Positions 8,967-16,478 of a DNA stretch of 44,396 nucleotides are shown here, one piece after another; position 1 is the stretch's first letter; the number at the start of each line of letters is the position of its first letter. This stretch comes from CANQDT01 sp051878935 (GTDB lineage: Bacteria; Bacillota; Clostridia; Lachnospirales; Lachnospiraceae). The position numbers and the translations under genes were made by a program. Where the stretch lies: positions 1-44,396 of the forward strand of contig JBJELB010000061.1 of assembly GCA_051878935.1 (NCBI GenBank), read 5' to 3'. The notes under the pieces are model-generated. The model made no database searches. It had not been told where the DNA came from and worked only from the letters and a program-made list of their open reading frames with translations.

Positions 8967-9576
8967 TCAGTTTACTGATTTCTGCTGACATAGCACTGCG
9001 CTCCACACCTAAATAGTCGGCGAGCGATTGTCTGTCGTGAGGGATCACAAACTCTGTACTCTCCTGTTGTTTTGCCTGATCCAAAAGATAAGCCATTAAT
9101 TTATCTTTCGTTGTCTTTTGTGACATATATCGGATCTTCTGAGTAAGAGCCAAATTTTTCTGTGCTATTTCTTGTAGTAAATTCTTTATCAAAGTGCTGT
9201 GGAAATGACAGGAATTAGAGCACAACGTGAATACACGCCGGCAATCCAAAAGAAGCACATTACTGTCTGTGAGTGCAATAACGCTCACGGGCATGGTTTC
9301 CAGACCGGCACAAGAAAATACTTCTGCAAACAATGCACCGGGCTGAAGAATAGCCATTACGCTTCGATTGCCATAATAATCCTCCCGAATCACCTGGACA
9401 ACACCTGAGAGAACAATGCCAACAAACTGAACAGAATCTCCCTCAAGGAATACAGGGGTTCCTTTTTGAACGTTTATGGCTCGTCCATCCAGACATGCTA
9501 TCATGGAGTTTATATCAGATCGTTCGATATCATTGAATAGAGGACATTGGGATAATATCTCAAAATCATTCTTCAT
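8917..9576 (-). CDS. Crp/Fnr-family transcriptional regulator
   Basis: The 219-residue protein has a cyclic-nucleotide-binding-like beta barrel (about residues 15-125, KGTPVFLEGDSVQFVGIVLSG and the GALFAEV segment) and a C-terminal winged helix with recognition helix DRQSLADYLGVERSAMSAEISKL split over residues 180-203. The cAMP-contacting Arg of Crp is not evident, so the ligand is something else. There are several Cys residues (one in QCPLF near the N-terminus, one in SCAG, two in LCSNSC, one near the end), but no clear Fnr-type cluster spacing. AAGGAGA precedes the ATG at 9576. The gene has its own strong promoter with a perfect palindrome just downstream, suggesting autoregulation, and is divergent from a ferredoxin-type gene, which points to a redox or nitrosative signal. 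Confidence 0.9.
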   Translation of the reverse strand: MKNDFEILSQCPLFNDIERSDINSMIACLDGRAINVQKGTPVFLEGDSVQFVGIVLSGVVQVIREDYYGNRSVMAILQPGALFAEVFSCAGLETMPVSVIALTDSNVLLLDCRRVFTLCSNSCHFHSTLIKNLLQEIAQKNLALTQKIRYMSQKTTKDKLMAYLLDQAKQQESTEFVIPHDRQSLADYLGVERSAMSAEISKLKKAGRIDTHGSWFCLK

Positions 9577-9594
9577 AAATCAACTTCTCCTTGA

Positions 9595-9610
9595 TGTTGG
9601 AATTCCAACA
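9595..9610. promoter_or_regulatory. Perfect 16-bp palindrome, likely Crp/Fnr operator
   Basis: TGTTGGAATTCCAACA is a perfect inverted repeat placed between the divergent Crp/Fnr and ferredoxin genes. It is downstream of the crp promoter (inside the transcribed leader) and centred 41.5 bp upstream of the predicted start for the rightward gene, the classic class II activator position. One protein could thus repress its own gene and activate the neighbour. Confidence 0.65.
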
Positions 9611-9624
9611 GACATTCTTCTGTC

Positions 9625-9653
9625 AGTATATTAATATGTACTCGTAACGTCAA
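9625..9653 (-). promoter_or_regulatory. Promoter of the Crp/Fnr gene
   Basis: On the minus strand: TTGACG (9653-9648), 17-nt spacer, TATACT (9630-9625). The 16-bp palindrome begins 14 bp beyond the -10 box. Confidence 0.75.
9632..9637 (+). promoter_or_regulatory. Candidate activator-dependent -10 box for the ferredoxin gene
   Basis: TAATAT at 9632-9637 would give a start near 9644. There is no good -35 box, as expected if an activator bound at 9595-9610 replaces it. This is a position-based inference. Confidence 0.35.
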
Positions 9654-9680
9654 GTATATCAAAAGTCAGGAGGAAGAAAA

Positions 9681-10388
9681 ATGATTCGTAAGATTATAGA
9701 AATAAATGAAGAGAACTGTAATGGCTGTGGTGCTTGTGCTACTGCTTGCCACGAGGGAGCAATTGGTATGGTAAATGGTAAAGCAAAGCTGCTTAGAGAC
9801 GACTATTGCGATGGTCTGGGAGATTGTCTGCCTGCCTGTCCGACTGGAGCAATCTCGTTTGTTGAGAGAGAGGCAGCCCCTTATGACGAAGCAGCGGTTC
9901 TAATGGCAAAAGGAAAAAAGGAACCGTCATTATCTTGTGTGTGCCCCGGTTCTGCTGCAAAAACGATAAAACGTCAGGAAAACGCTCCTGCAGTAGCTGT
10001 GCCACAAGAATCCCAGCTGCGACAGTGGCCGGTACAGATAAAACTGGTGCCAGTGAACGCCCAATGGTTTGATGGAGCAAAGCTATTGGTAGCTGCTGAT
10101 TGTACTGCTTATGCCTACGCCAATTTTCATCAGGACTTTATCAAAGGACATATTACTCTGGTGGGATGCCCCAAATTGGATGAAGTGGATTATTCCGTTA
10201 AGCTTGCAGAAATTATTCGAAACAATGATATCCGAAGTGTCAAAGTTGTGCGGATGGAGGTACCCTGCTGCAGAGGAATAGAAGCTGCAGTAAAAACTGC
10301 CTTACAGAATAGTGGGAAATTTATTCCATGGAATGTAGTGACAATTACAACAGATGGAAGGGAAGCCCTTCCTTATCGTAGTATCTGA
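9681..10388 (+). CDS. 4Fe-4S ferredoxin-domain protein
   Basis: The N-terminal 60 residues carry two ferredoxin-like cluster motifs: CNGCGACATAC (with His in place of the usual Pro after the last Cys) and YCDGLGDCLPACPTGAI, the latter with a wider Cys spacing than the classical CxxCxxC. The remaining 170 residues form a soluble domain with conserved-looking Cys residues (AADCTAYAY, LVGCPKLDEVDY, VPCCRGIE) and no membrane segment. It probably carries electrons for a partner redox enzyme. Similar genes occur beside Crp/Fnr regulators and hybrid-cluster proteins in clostridia, but no hcp gene is seen here. AGGAGGA precedes the ATG at 9681. Confidence 0.85.
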   Translation: MIRKIIEINEENCNGCGACATACHEGAIGMVNGKAKLLRDDYCDGLGDCLPACPTGAISFVEREAAPYDEAAVLMAKGKKEPSLSCVCPGSAAKTIKRQENAPAVAVPQESQLRQWPVQIKLVPVNAQWFDGAKLLVAADCTAYAYANFHQDFIKGHITLVGCPKLDEVDYSVKLAEIIRNNDIRSVKVVRMEVPCCRGIEAAVKTALQNSGKFIPWNVVTITTDGREALPYRSI

Positions 10389-10446
10389 GTGTTGAAACAG
10401 GTAAACATAGAATGAAATGAGTTTATGTAAAGGAAAGGAGCACATT

Positions 10447-11616
10447 ATGTTAGGAAATTTTGAGTATTGTAACCCTACAAAACTATATTTTGGAGATGAG
10501 TCACTGAAGTATTTAAATGCAGAGCTGTCCAAGTATGGCTCAAATGTCGTATTAGTTTATGGCGGTGGTTCTATCAAAAAAAATGGAATCTATGATGAGG
10601 TGGTAGAGATTCTCAGGGCAAATGGAAAAAATATATCAGAAATCCCGGGTGTAATGCCTAATCCTACACTGGAAAAGCTTTATGAGGGTATTGAGATTGC
10701 AAGAGAGGCAAGGGCAGATCTGATTTTAGCCGTAGGTGGTGGTTCTGTATGTGATTATTCCAAGGCTGTTTCTGTTTCTGTAAACTGCGATGAAGATCCC
10801 TGGGAGAAGTATTATATTAGGTTTGAGGAGCCGACCTGTGAGATCATTCCGGTAGGCTGTGTTCTCACAATGGTGGGTACGGGATCAGAGATGAATGCCG
10901 GTGCAGTTATCACGAACCATGATGAAAAGCTTAAGATAGGTCATGTATTTGCAGATGAGAGTATTATGCCTAAGTTCTCAATTCTCAATCCAAAGTACAC
11001 CCTGACTTTGCCACATTATCAGATGGTTTCAGGCATATACGATATCTTTAACCACATTTGTGAGCAGTATTTCTCAGGAGAAGATGATAATACAAACGAT
11101 TATATCAGTGAGGGACTCATGAAGTCGGTGATTCATTCAAGTCGTATTGCAAATGCAAATCCACAGGATTATGAGGCGAGAAGTAATATTATGTGGTCAG
11201 CAACATGGGCCCTTAATACATTGGTTGCGAAGGCAAAGTCAACGGATTGGATGGTGCATATGCTTGGTCAGTCTGTGGGAGCCTGCACAGATGCGACTCA
11301 TGGTATGACACTGGCGGCTGTCTCGCTTCCGTATTATAAGCACATTATGTCTTACGGACTTCCGAAGTTTGTACGTTTTGCAAAGAATGTGTGGGATGTT
11401 GATGCTGTTGGAAAGACAGAGGAACAAATTGCTACTGAAGGTCTTGCTGCGATGGAAAAATGGATGAAAGAACTTGGCCTGGTAATGAATATTTCAGAAC
11501 TGGGTGCAACGGAAGAGATGCTTCCAGATCTTGTAAAAGGAACAATCATCCTTCCGGGTGGATATAAGCTGCTTGAGGCTGATGAGATTGAACAAATCTT
11601 TCGGGAAAGTTTCTAA
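10447..11616 (+). CDS. Iron-containing alcohol dehydrogenase (butanol-dehydrogenase-like)
   Basis: This 389-residue protein is a group III Fe-ADH. The N-terminal nucleotide-binding part shows VVLVYGGGSIKKNG and ILAVGGGSVCDYSKA; the C-terminal helical domain has likely iron ligands D199, H203 (YDIFNHICE), H271 (MVHMLGQ) and H285 (DATHGMTLA). It would reduce aldehydes to alcohols with NAD(P)H, a fermentative or detoxifying role, in the cytoplasm. The start ATG 10447 follows AAAGGAG with 6-nt spacing, better than an ATG at 10417. It sits 58 bp behind the ferredoxin gene with no terminator between, so co-transcription is likely. Confidence 0.92.
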   Translation: MLGNFEYCNPTKLYFGDESLKYLNAELSKYGSNVVLVYGGGSIKKNGIYDEVVEILRANGKNISEIPGVMPNPTLEKLYEGIEIAREARADLILAVGGGSVCDYSKAVSVSVNCDEDPWEKYYIRFEEPTCEIIPVGCVLTMVGTGSEMNAGAVITNHDEKLKIGHVFADESIMPKFSILNPKYTLTLPHYQMVSGIYDIFNHICEQYFSGEDDNTNDYISEGLMKSVIHSSRIANANPQDYEARSNIMWSATWALNTLVAKAKSTDWMVHMLGQSVGACTDATHGMTLAAVSLPYYKHIMSYGLPKFVRFAKNVWDVDAVGKTEEQIATEGLAAMEKWMKELGLVMNISELGATEEMLPDLVKGTIILPGGYKLLEADEIEQIFRESF

Positions 11617-11620
11617 AAGA

Positions 11621-11690
11621 ATAGTAGAGGAAACAGATGAAAATCGCATGATTTTTTGTTGAGAGAGTTGAGGATAAATTATTTCAGAAA
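11621..11690 (+). pseudogene. Remnant of an XRE/desulfoferrodoxin-like regulator gene
   Basis: About 60 bases here closely match 2871-2935 inside the XRE regulator gene at 2538-3209; both share the run GAGGAAACAGATGAAAATC. The translation EETDEN, then IF, then, after a one-base insertion in the T run, VERVEDK corresponds to EETDENHKIFIERVED of the intact gene. No other part of the gene is visible. It lies between the alcohol dehydrogenase and metY. Confidence 0.65.
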
Positions 11691-11694
11691 ACTG

Positions 11695-11722
11695 TTGACA
11701 AATGAAAAAGATGTGTTATGAT
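11695..11722 (+). promoter_or_regulatory. Promoter of the metY-cysK operon
   Basis: TTGACA (11695-11700), 16-nt spacer, TATGAT (11717-11722). The AT-rich AAAACATATTAAAC just after it recalls the AACATATGTT palindrome in the Rrf2 promoter and could be a shared operator. Confidence 0.7.
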
Positions 11723-11778
11723 ATAAAACATATTAAACAGATAGGCATTATAAGAAATAGGAAATGGAGGAAATGAAT

Positions 11779-13074
11779 ATGGCAAATATCAAAGATACAT
11801 CTAATTGGGGTTTTGAAACAAAACAGCTACACATTGGGCAGGAAAGCCCGGATCCGGCAAGCGATGCAAGGGCAGTTCCGATTTATCAGACGACATCCTA
11901 TGTATTTAAGAACTCAGCTCATGCAGCGGCCCGTTTTGGACTGGCGGATGCTGGCAATATTTACGGCAGACTTACAAATTCAACACAGGACGTTTTCGAA
12001 AAGAGAATTGCTGCTTTAGAGGGTGGTGTCGCAGCGTTGGCGGTTGCTTCCGGTGCTGCTGCTATTACCTATACGATTGAAAATCTGGCAGAGGGTGGTG
12101 GACATATCGTTGCGCAGAAGACCATCTATGGTGGTACATATAATCTCCTTGCCCACACACTTACCAAATATGGAATCACAACAACCTTTGTTGACATTCA
12201 CAATCTTGAAGAAGTGAAGGCGGCTATTCGGCCGGAGACCAAAGCAATCTTTATTGAAGCGCTTGGTAATCCAAACAGTGATATTCCGAATGTTGAGGCG
12301 CTCTCCGAAATTGCCCATGCAGAAAATATTCCGTTGGTTATTGATTCAACCTTTGCAACCCCTTATCTGTTCCGCCCGATTGAACATGGTGCAGACATTG
12401 TTGTACATTCAGCAACAAAGTTCATTGGCGGTCATGGAACGACGTTGGGCGGTGTCATCGTGGACAGCGGTAAATTTGACTGGGAAGCAAGCGGTAAGTT
12501 TGCATCATTGGTTGATCCAAATCCGAGCTATCATGGTGTATCATTTACACAGGTAGTAGGTGCTGCTGCATTCGTAACAAAGATTCGTGCGATTCTACTT
12601 CGTGATACAGGTGCGACGATTTCGCCATTCAATGCCTTTCTGCTTCTGCAGGGGCTGGAGACCTTGTCTCTGCGCGTAGAGCGTCATGCTGAAAATACAA
12701 AGAAGGTTCTTGAATTTTTAACCAGTCATCCTCAGGTTGAAAAGGTAAATCACCCGGCTCTTGCCGACCATCCCGATCATGAGCTTTATGAAACATACTA
12801 TCCGAATGGTGGTGGTTCCATTTTCACCTTTGAGATTAAGGGTGGTGCAAAAGAAGCACAGGACTTTATTGATCGCTTACAGATTTTCTCGCTTCTTGCC
12901 AATGTTGCAGATGTGAAATCTCTGGTGATTCATCCGGCAAGTACAACACACTCTCAATTATCAGAAGAAGAATTGCTGGATCAGGGTATTAAGCCGAACA
13001 CAATCAGACTTTCGATTGGTACAGAAAGTGCAAAGGATATCATAGCTGACTTGGAACAGGCATTTCATGTTTAA
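11779..13074 (+). CDS. metY: O-acetylhomoserine sulfhydrylase (PLP enzyme)
   Basis: The 431-residue protein belongs to the Cys/Met metabolism PLP enzymes. The PLP lysine is K214 in VVHSATKFIGGHGT, and the YGR motif (IYGRLTNST, about 61-69) and SGAAA (about 91-95) are typical. Its length and TKQLHIGQ N-terminus fit O-acetylhomoserine aminocarboxypropyltransferase, which makes homocysteine from O-acetylhomoserine and sulfide. The ATG at 11779 is preferred because GGAGG at 11766-11770 is 8 nt away; ATGs at 11764 and 11773 overlap or crowd that site. It lies 61 bp ahead of cysK, forming a sulfide-assimilation pair. Some family members use cysteine-synthase side reactions, so the exact substrate preference is inferred. 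Confidence 0.92.
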   Translation: MANIKDTSNWGFETKQLHIGQESPDPASDARAVPIYQTTSYVFKNSAHAAARFGLADAGNIYGRLTNSTQDVFEKRIAALEGGVAALAVASGAAAITYTIENLAEGGGHIVAQKTIYGGTYNLLAHTLTKYGITTTFVDIHNLEEVKAAIRPETKAIFIEALGNPNSDIPNVEALSEIAHAENIPLVIDSTFATPYLFRPIEHGADIVVHSATKFIGGHGTTLGGVIVDSGKFDWEASGKFASLVDPNPSYHGVSFTQVVGAAAFVTKIRAILLRDTGATISPFNAFLLLQGLETLSLRVERHAENTKKVLEFLTSHPQVEKVNHPALADHPDHELYETYYPNGGGSIFTFEIKGGAKEAQDFIDRLQIFSLLANVADVKSLVIHPASTTHSQLSEEELLDQGIKPNTIRLSIGTESAKDIIADLEQAFHV

Positions 13075-13135
13075 TCTGTTCTAATGCATAGATGAGAACG
13101 ATGGGATTATTGAATAAAGAAAAGGAGAGCTCATT

Positions 13136-14065
13136 ATGAAGATTTATGAGAAAATTACAGATTTGATTGGTGGTACACCGCTTTTGGAACTCAGTAACTA
13201 TGAGAAAAATAAGGAACTTTCTGCTACGATTCTGGCAAAACTCGAATATTTCAACCCGGCGGGAAGTGCAAAGGATAGAATTGCGAAAGCCATGATTGAT
13301 GATGCGGAAGCAAAAGGAGCTTTAAAGCCGGGTTCCGTTATTATCGAGCCTACCAGCGGTAACACCGGTATTGGTCTGGCAGCTGTTGCGGCTTCGAGAG
13401 GCTATAAGGTAGTTCTTACGATGCCGGAAACCATGAGTGCTGAACGCAGGAATCTTCTGAAAGCTTACGGTGCAGAACTTGTTCTTACCGAAGGTGCAAA
13501 GGGTATGAAGGGTGCAATTGCAAAAGCTCAGGAATTAGCAGAGCGAACGCCGGACAGCTTTATCCCAAGCCAGTTTACAAATGCGGCTAACCCGGCTGCA
13601 CACAGAGCCTCAACAGGTCCTGAAATCTGGGAGGATACAGATGGTAAGGTGGATATTTTTGTTGCCGGTGTAGGTACGGGTGGAACTATATCCGGTGTTG
13701 GTGAATATCTGAAATCCCAGAATCCGGATGTGAAGGTAGTGGCTGTTGAGCCTGCAGGTTCTCCGGTGCTTTCCAAAGGTACGGCGGGATCGCATAAGAT
13801 CCAGGGAATCGGTGCGGGCTTTGTGCCGGACACTCTTAATACGGATATCTATGATGAGATTATTGCAGTAGAAAACGAAGATGCCTTTGAAACAGGCAGA
13901 CAGCTTGCACGAGGGGAAGGATTACTTGTAGGTATTTCTTCTGGTGCCGCTGTATTTGCTGCAACAGAGCTTGCAAAACGTCCTGAAAATAAGGGGAAAG
14001 TGATCGTTGCACTTCTTCCTGATACAGGTGATCGATACTTATCAACACCGATGTTTTCGGAATAG
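13136..14065 (+). CDS. cysK: Cysteine synthase A
   Basis: The 309-residue protein is a fold-type II PLP enzyme that makes cysteine from O-acetylserine and sulfide. The PLP lysine is K46 in NPAGSAKDRIA, the phosphate-binding or substrate loops TSGNTGIGLA and GTGGTISGVGEY are present, and the C-terminal SSGAAVFAA is typical. AAGGAGAG precedes the ATG. It follows metY in the same operon and converges on an Rrf2 regulator gene of the CymR/IscR kind, which commonly controls cysteine synthesis in Firmicutes. Confidence 0.95.
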   Translation: MKIYEKITDLIGGTPLLELSNYEKNKELSATILAKLEYFNPAGSAKDRIAKAMIDDAEAKGALKPGSVIIEPTSGNTGIGLAAVAASRGYKVVLTMPETMSAERRNLLKAYGAELVLTEGAKGMKGAIAKAQELAERTPDSFIPSQFTNAANPAAHRASTGPEIWEDTDGKVDIFVAGVGTGGTISGVGEYLKSQNPDVKVVAVEPAGSPVLSKGTAGSHKIQGIGAGFVPDTLNTDIYDEIIAVENEDAFETGRQLARGEGLLVGISSGAAVFAATELAKRPENKGKVIVALLPDTGDRYLSTPMFSE

Positions 14066-14069
14066 CATA

Positions 14070-14106
14070 TATAATAATCATGCGCTTTCTTCGCACGATT
14101 ATTATA
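14070..14106. terminator. Bidirectional terminator between cysK and the Rrf2 gene
   Basis: TATAATAATC-A-TGCG (14070-14084) pairs with CGCA-C-GATTATTATA (14092-14106) around the loop CTTTCTT, with one mismatch. The right arm includes the stop codon of the leftward gene. There is no long T run on either side, so termination may lean on the AT-rich lower stem. Confidence 0.55.
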
Positions 14107-14539
14107 TTATATAATCATTGGAATAGAGTTCTCTCTGTTGGTCTAATACGTCTTGTAGTGTAATGCTGTCAACGTAATCATTAATCACCTTGTACAATCC
14201 CTGCCAGATAGGGAGGGTAGCACACTCGCCGCTGCGTTCACATTGATTAGGATTCTGGTCTAAGCAGGCAACCGGAGCGAGACTTCCTTCGGTAAGACGT
14301 AGAATCATCCCGATTGTATACCTCTCAGGTGCATGGGCCAGTTTATATCCACCCTGAAAGCCCCGGTTCGTTTGCAGAATATTGGACTGGTTTAAAACGG
14401 GAACGATCTGCTCTAAATATTTCTTGGATATCCCCTGGCGTTTGGCGATGTCTTTTAAAGCGATAAAGCCATCATTGCTGTGTTCCGCAAGGTCCAACAG
14501 CATACGCAGGGCATATCTTCCTTTCGTAGATATTTTCAT
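14102..14539 (-). CDS. Rrf2-family regulator (CymR/IscR-like)
   Basis: The 145-residue protein starts with the standard Rrf2 winged helix (KISTKGRYALRMLLDLA and ISKKYLEQIVPVLNQSNIL, about 1-60) and the wing GFQGGYKLA. Three Cys follow near residues 92-106 in ACLDQNPNQC and GEC, in the region where IscR binds a 2Fe-2S cluster, although the spacing is 7 and 5 instead of 5 and 5. It may sense Fe-S status or, like CymR, act with CysK on cysteine supply; the convergent cysK gene favours the latter. AGGAGGT precedes the ATG at 14539. A palindrome inside its promoter suggests autoregulation. Confidence 0.88.
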   Translation of the reverse strand: MKISTKGRYALRMLLDLAEHSNDGFIALKDIAKRQGISKKYLEQIVPVLNQSNILQTNRGFQGGYKLAHAPERYTIGMILRLTEGSLAPVACLDQNPNQCERSGECATLPIWQGLYKVINDYVDSITLQDVLDQQRELYSNDYII

Positions 14540-14588
14540 AAAAAGATACCTCCTATGATTGTCATATCTAATCTTTTTCCATAATACT

Positions 14589-14617
14589 ATAATAACATAT
14601 GTTTAGTAGGTTTTCAA
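14589..14617 (-). promoter_or_regulatory. Promoter of the Rrf2 gene with internal palindrome
   Basis: On the minus strand: TTGAAA (14617-14612), 17-nt spacer, TATTAT (14594-14589). The perfect palindrome AACATATGTT (14594-14603) fills the spacer beside the -10 box and is a likely autorepression site. Confidence 0.7.
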
Positions 14618-14697
14618 GGGAAGAGCTACATACACATAGACTGGCTCAGATGCTCGTTTTTGTGCATGAAAGCTAAATGTGAAAAAACTGTGAATTA

Positions 14698-14724
14698 TTA
14701 GCACTCACTATTGACGAGTGCTAA
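14698..14724. promoter_or_regulatory. CIRCE element (HrcA operator)
   Basis: TTAGCACTC-N9-GAGTGCTAA matches the CIRCE consensus at every position of both arms. It overlaps the -35 box and spacer of the hsp20 promoter, so HrcA binding would exclude RNA polymerase. Confidence 0.95.
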
Positions 14725-14739
14725 TAATAGTGTTATAAC
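14711..14739 (+). promoter_or_regulatory. Promoter of hsp20
   Basis: TTGACG (14711-14716), 17-nt spacer, TATAAC (14734-14739). The -35 box is within the CIRCE element. Confidence 0.8.
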
Positions 14740-14769
14740 ACAAGTAGAACAAGAAAAGGAGTGATGGTT

Positions 14770-15210
14770 ATGTTAAGACCGAGTATTTTTGGAGAAAATT
14801 TATTTGATGACTTTTTTGGATTTGATTATCCGGCATTCGGATATCGCAAGGTAAACTCAGGTGATATCATGAAGACAGATGTAAAAGAAAATGAGACCGG
14901 ATACGAATTGGATATCAGTCTTCCTGGCTACAAGAAGGAAAATATCCAGGCAGAGCTGAAAGATGGATATCTGACGATTCATGCGAAGACTTCTCACGAC
15001 AGTGAAGAAAAGGATGAAAAGAACGGAAGATATATCCGGAGAGAACGCTATTATGGTTCCTGCAGCAGAAGCTTTTATGTTGGCGAGGATGTGAAGCAGG
15101 AAGACATTGCTGCCAGATTTGAAGATGGTGTTTTGAAATTTGGTATTCCAAAGCCGGAAGTAAGAAAGCCGGAAGTAGAGGAGAGACAATTGATTTCTAT
15201 TGAAGGATAG
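14770..15210 (+). CDS. Hsp20/alpha-crystallin small heat-shock protein
   Basis: The 146-residue protein has the alpha-crystallin domain at about 35-130: DVKENETGYELDISLPGYKKENI, then LTIHAKT, and the ARFEDGVLKFGIPKP strand near the end, with an N-terminal Phe-rich arm (LFDDFFGFDYPAFGY). It would hold unfolding proteins without ATP and form oligomers in the cytoplasm. ATG 14770 is chosen since AAAGGAG at 14755-14761 is 8 nt away; GTG 14761 and ATG 14764 overlap or crowd that site. Heat control by HrcA is expected from the perfect CIRCE. It is monocistronic, with a terminator downstream. Confidence 0.93.
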   Translation: MLRPSIFGENLFDDFFGFDYPAFGYRKVNSGDIMKTDVKENETGYELDISLPGYKKENIQAELKDGYLTIHAKTSHDSEEKDEKNGRYIRRERYYGSCSRSFYVGEDVKQEDIAARFEDGVLKFGIPKPEVRKPEVEERQLISIEG

Positions 15211-15247
15211 ATGTTAATGCCACTTAAAATTGTGGTCTGTATCTACA

Positions 15248-15296
15248 GAGATATTGCAGAAAGACTAAATTGGTCATTTTACAATGTCTCTTTTTT
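15248..15296 (+). terminator. Terminator after hsp20
   Basis: GAGATATTG (15248-15256) pairs with CAATGTCTC (15282-15290) with one G-T pair, a short inner stem GAC/GTC may form, and six T residues follow. Confidence 0.7.
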
Positions 15297-15304
15297 CATT
15301 TCAT

Positions 15305-15365
15305 AAGAAATCTACCAAAATTTAAAAAATAAACTATTCTCCAATAAAGCGGGATACTTTATAAT
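15305..15365 (+). promoter_or_regulatory. Promoter P1 with shared upstream element
   Basis: TTCTCC (15337-15342), 17-nt spacer, TATAAT (15360-15365). AAGAAATC begins at 15305, exactly 32 nt before the -35 box, and an A-rich block follows it. The promoter at 19623-19683 has the same AAGAAATC at the same distance. The poor -35 boxes of both suggest activation, probably by the response regulator encoded at 16479. Confidence 0.7.
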
Positions 15366-15406
15366 AATATAAGAGATTGTGTGTGTTGAAGAATTGGGAG
15401 GGTTTT

Positions 15407-16456
15407 ATGATAAAGAAAGGTTACAGAATAATTTTGTTGGGAATCTGTATTCTGGCAGTGGTAGTAATGACAGGAGTGCTTCAGAAAAAGACGAAGGAGG
15501 CTCCTAAGGAAGAGGACCCTCTGATTACGATAGGATTTTCACAGGTGGGTGCGGAGTCCGACTGGAGAACAGCGAATTCTATTTCCATGAAAGAAACATT
15601 TACGCAGAAAAAGGGATATGACCTGATTTTTGAAGATGCGAGACAACAGCAGGAGAATCAGATTATGGCCATCCGAGGATTTATTCAACAGGATGTTGAT
15701 TTTATTATTTTTTCTCCGGTGGTTGAGTCAGGATGGGACACAGTGTTAGAAGAGGCAAAGAGAGCAGAGATTCCGGTCATTATTATTGATCGTATGGTGG
15801 ATGTGAAGGATGATGAGCTGTATACGGCATGGGTCGGCTCTGATTTTTATCTCCAGGGGAAAAAGGCATGTGCGGTTTTAAAGCGATATATTGAAGCAAA
15901 CGCTATGGAGGATGTTAAGATTGTCAATATTCAGGGAACGCTGGGGGCTACTTCGCAGATCGGAAGGACAAAGGCTTTAGAAGATGCTGCCCAAGAATAT
16001 GGATGGCAGATTCTTGATCAGCAGCCGGGAGATTATAATTCTGCAAAAGCGCAGGAGGTTATGACGACTATGCTGAATCAGTATGATGATATCGACTTTG
16101 TATATTGCGACAACGATAATGAAGCATTTGGTGCGATAAAAGCTATCAAAGAAGCAGGTAAAACAGTCGGGCCGGATGGGGATATTCAGATTATTTCATT
16201 TGATGCGACCAGAGCCGGACTGCGATATACGTTGGACGGGCAGATTATGGTTAATGTTGAATGTAATCCGCTGCAGGGGCCTGAGGTGGAGAAGATGATA
16301 TATCAGCTGAAAGAGGGAATGATTCCGGAAAAACAGAAATATGTATCGGAACGAATCTTTGTATATGGGAATGAACTGTCACAGATTGAGATTGGTGAGC
16401 AGTTGTATGAAGTAGATGAGGTAACGGAAGAGTTGATCAGCTCCAGAGTGTATTGA
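15407..16456 (+). CDS. YtfQ-like sugar-binding protein, membrane-anchored, probable sensor partner
   Basis: The 349-residue protein matches periplasmic-binding fold 4 proteins, most closely the galactofuranose-binding YtfQ type: IGFSQVGAESDWRTAN, the ENQIMAIRGFI helix, SPVVESGWDTVL and IPVIIIDRMVDVKDDELY. The N-terminus is a hydrophobic helix (about residues 7-24) with no lipobox Cys and no clear cleavage site, so it is likely a membrane-tethered outer-face protein. It is the first gene of an operon with a response regulator and a YesM-type kinase, whereas the transporter further on has its own lipoprotein binding protein. This suggests a role in sensing: ligand-loaded protein contacting the kinase. 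ATG 15407 follows GGGAGGG by 4-5 nt; an earlier in-frame start at 15377 lacks such a site. Confidence 0.85.
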   Translation: MIKKGYRIILLGICILAVVVMTGVLQKKTKEAPKEEDPLITIGFSQVGAESDWRTANSISMKETFTQKKGYDLIFEDARQQQENQIMAIRGFIQQDVDFIIFSPVVESGWDTVLEEAKRAEIPVIIIDRMVDVKDDELYTAWVGSDFYLQGKKACAVLKRYIEANAMEDVKIVNIQGTLGATSQIGRTKALEDAAQEYGWQILDQQPGDYNSAKAQEVMTTMLNQYDDIDFVYCDNDNEAFGAIKAIKEAGKTVGPDGDIQIISFDATRAGLRYTLDGQIMVNVECNPLQGPEVEKMIYQLKEGMIPEKQKYVSERIFVYGNELSQIEIGEQLYEVDEVTEELISSRVY

Positions 16457-16478
16457 TGGAGATGAAGGGAGAAACGAG

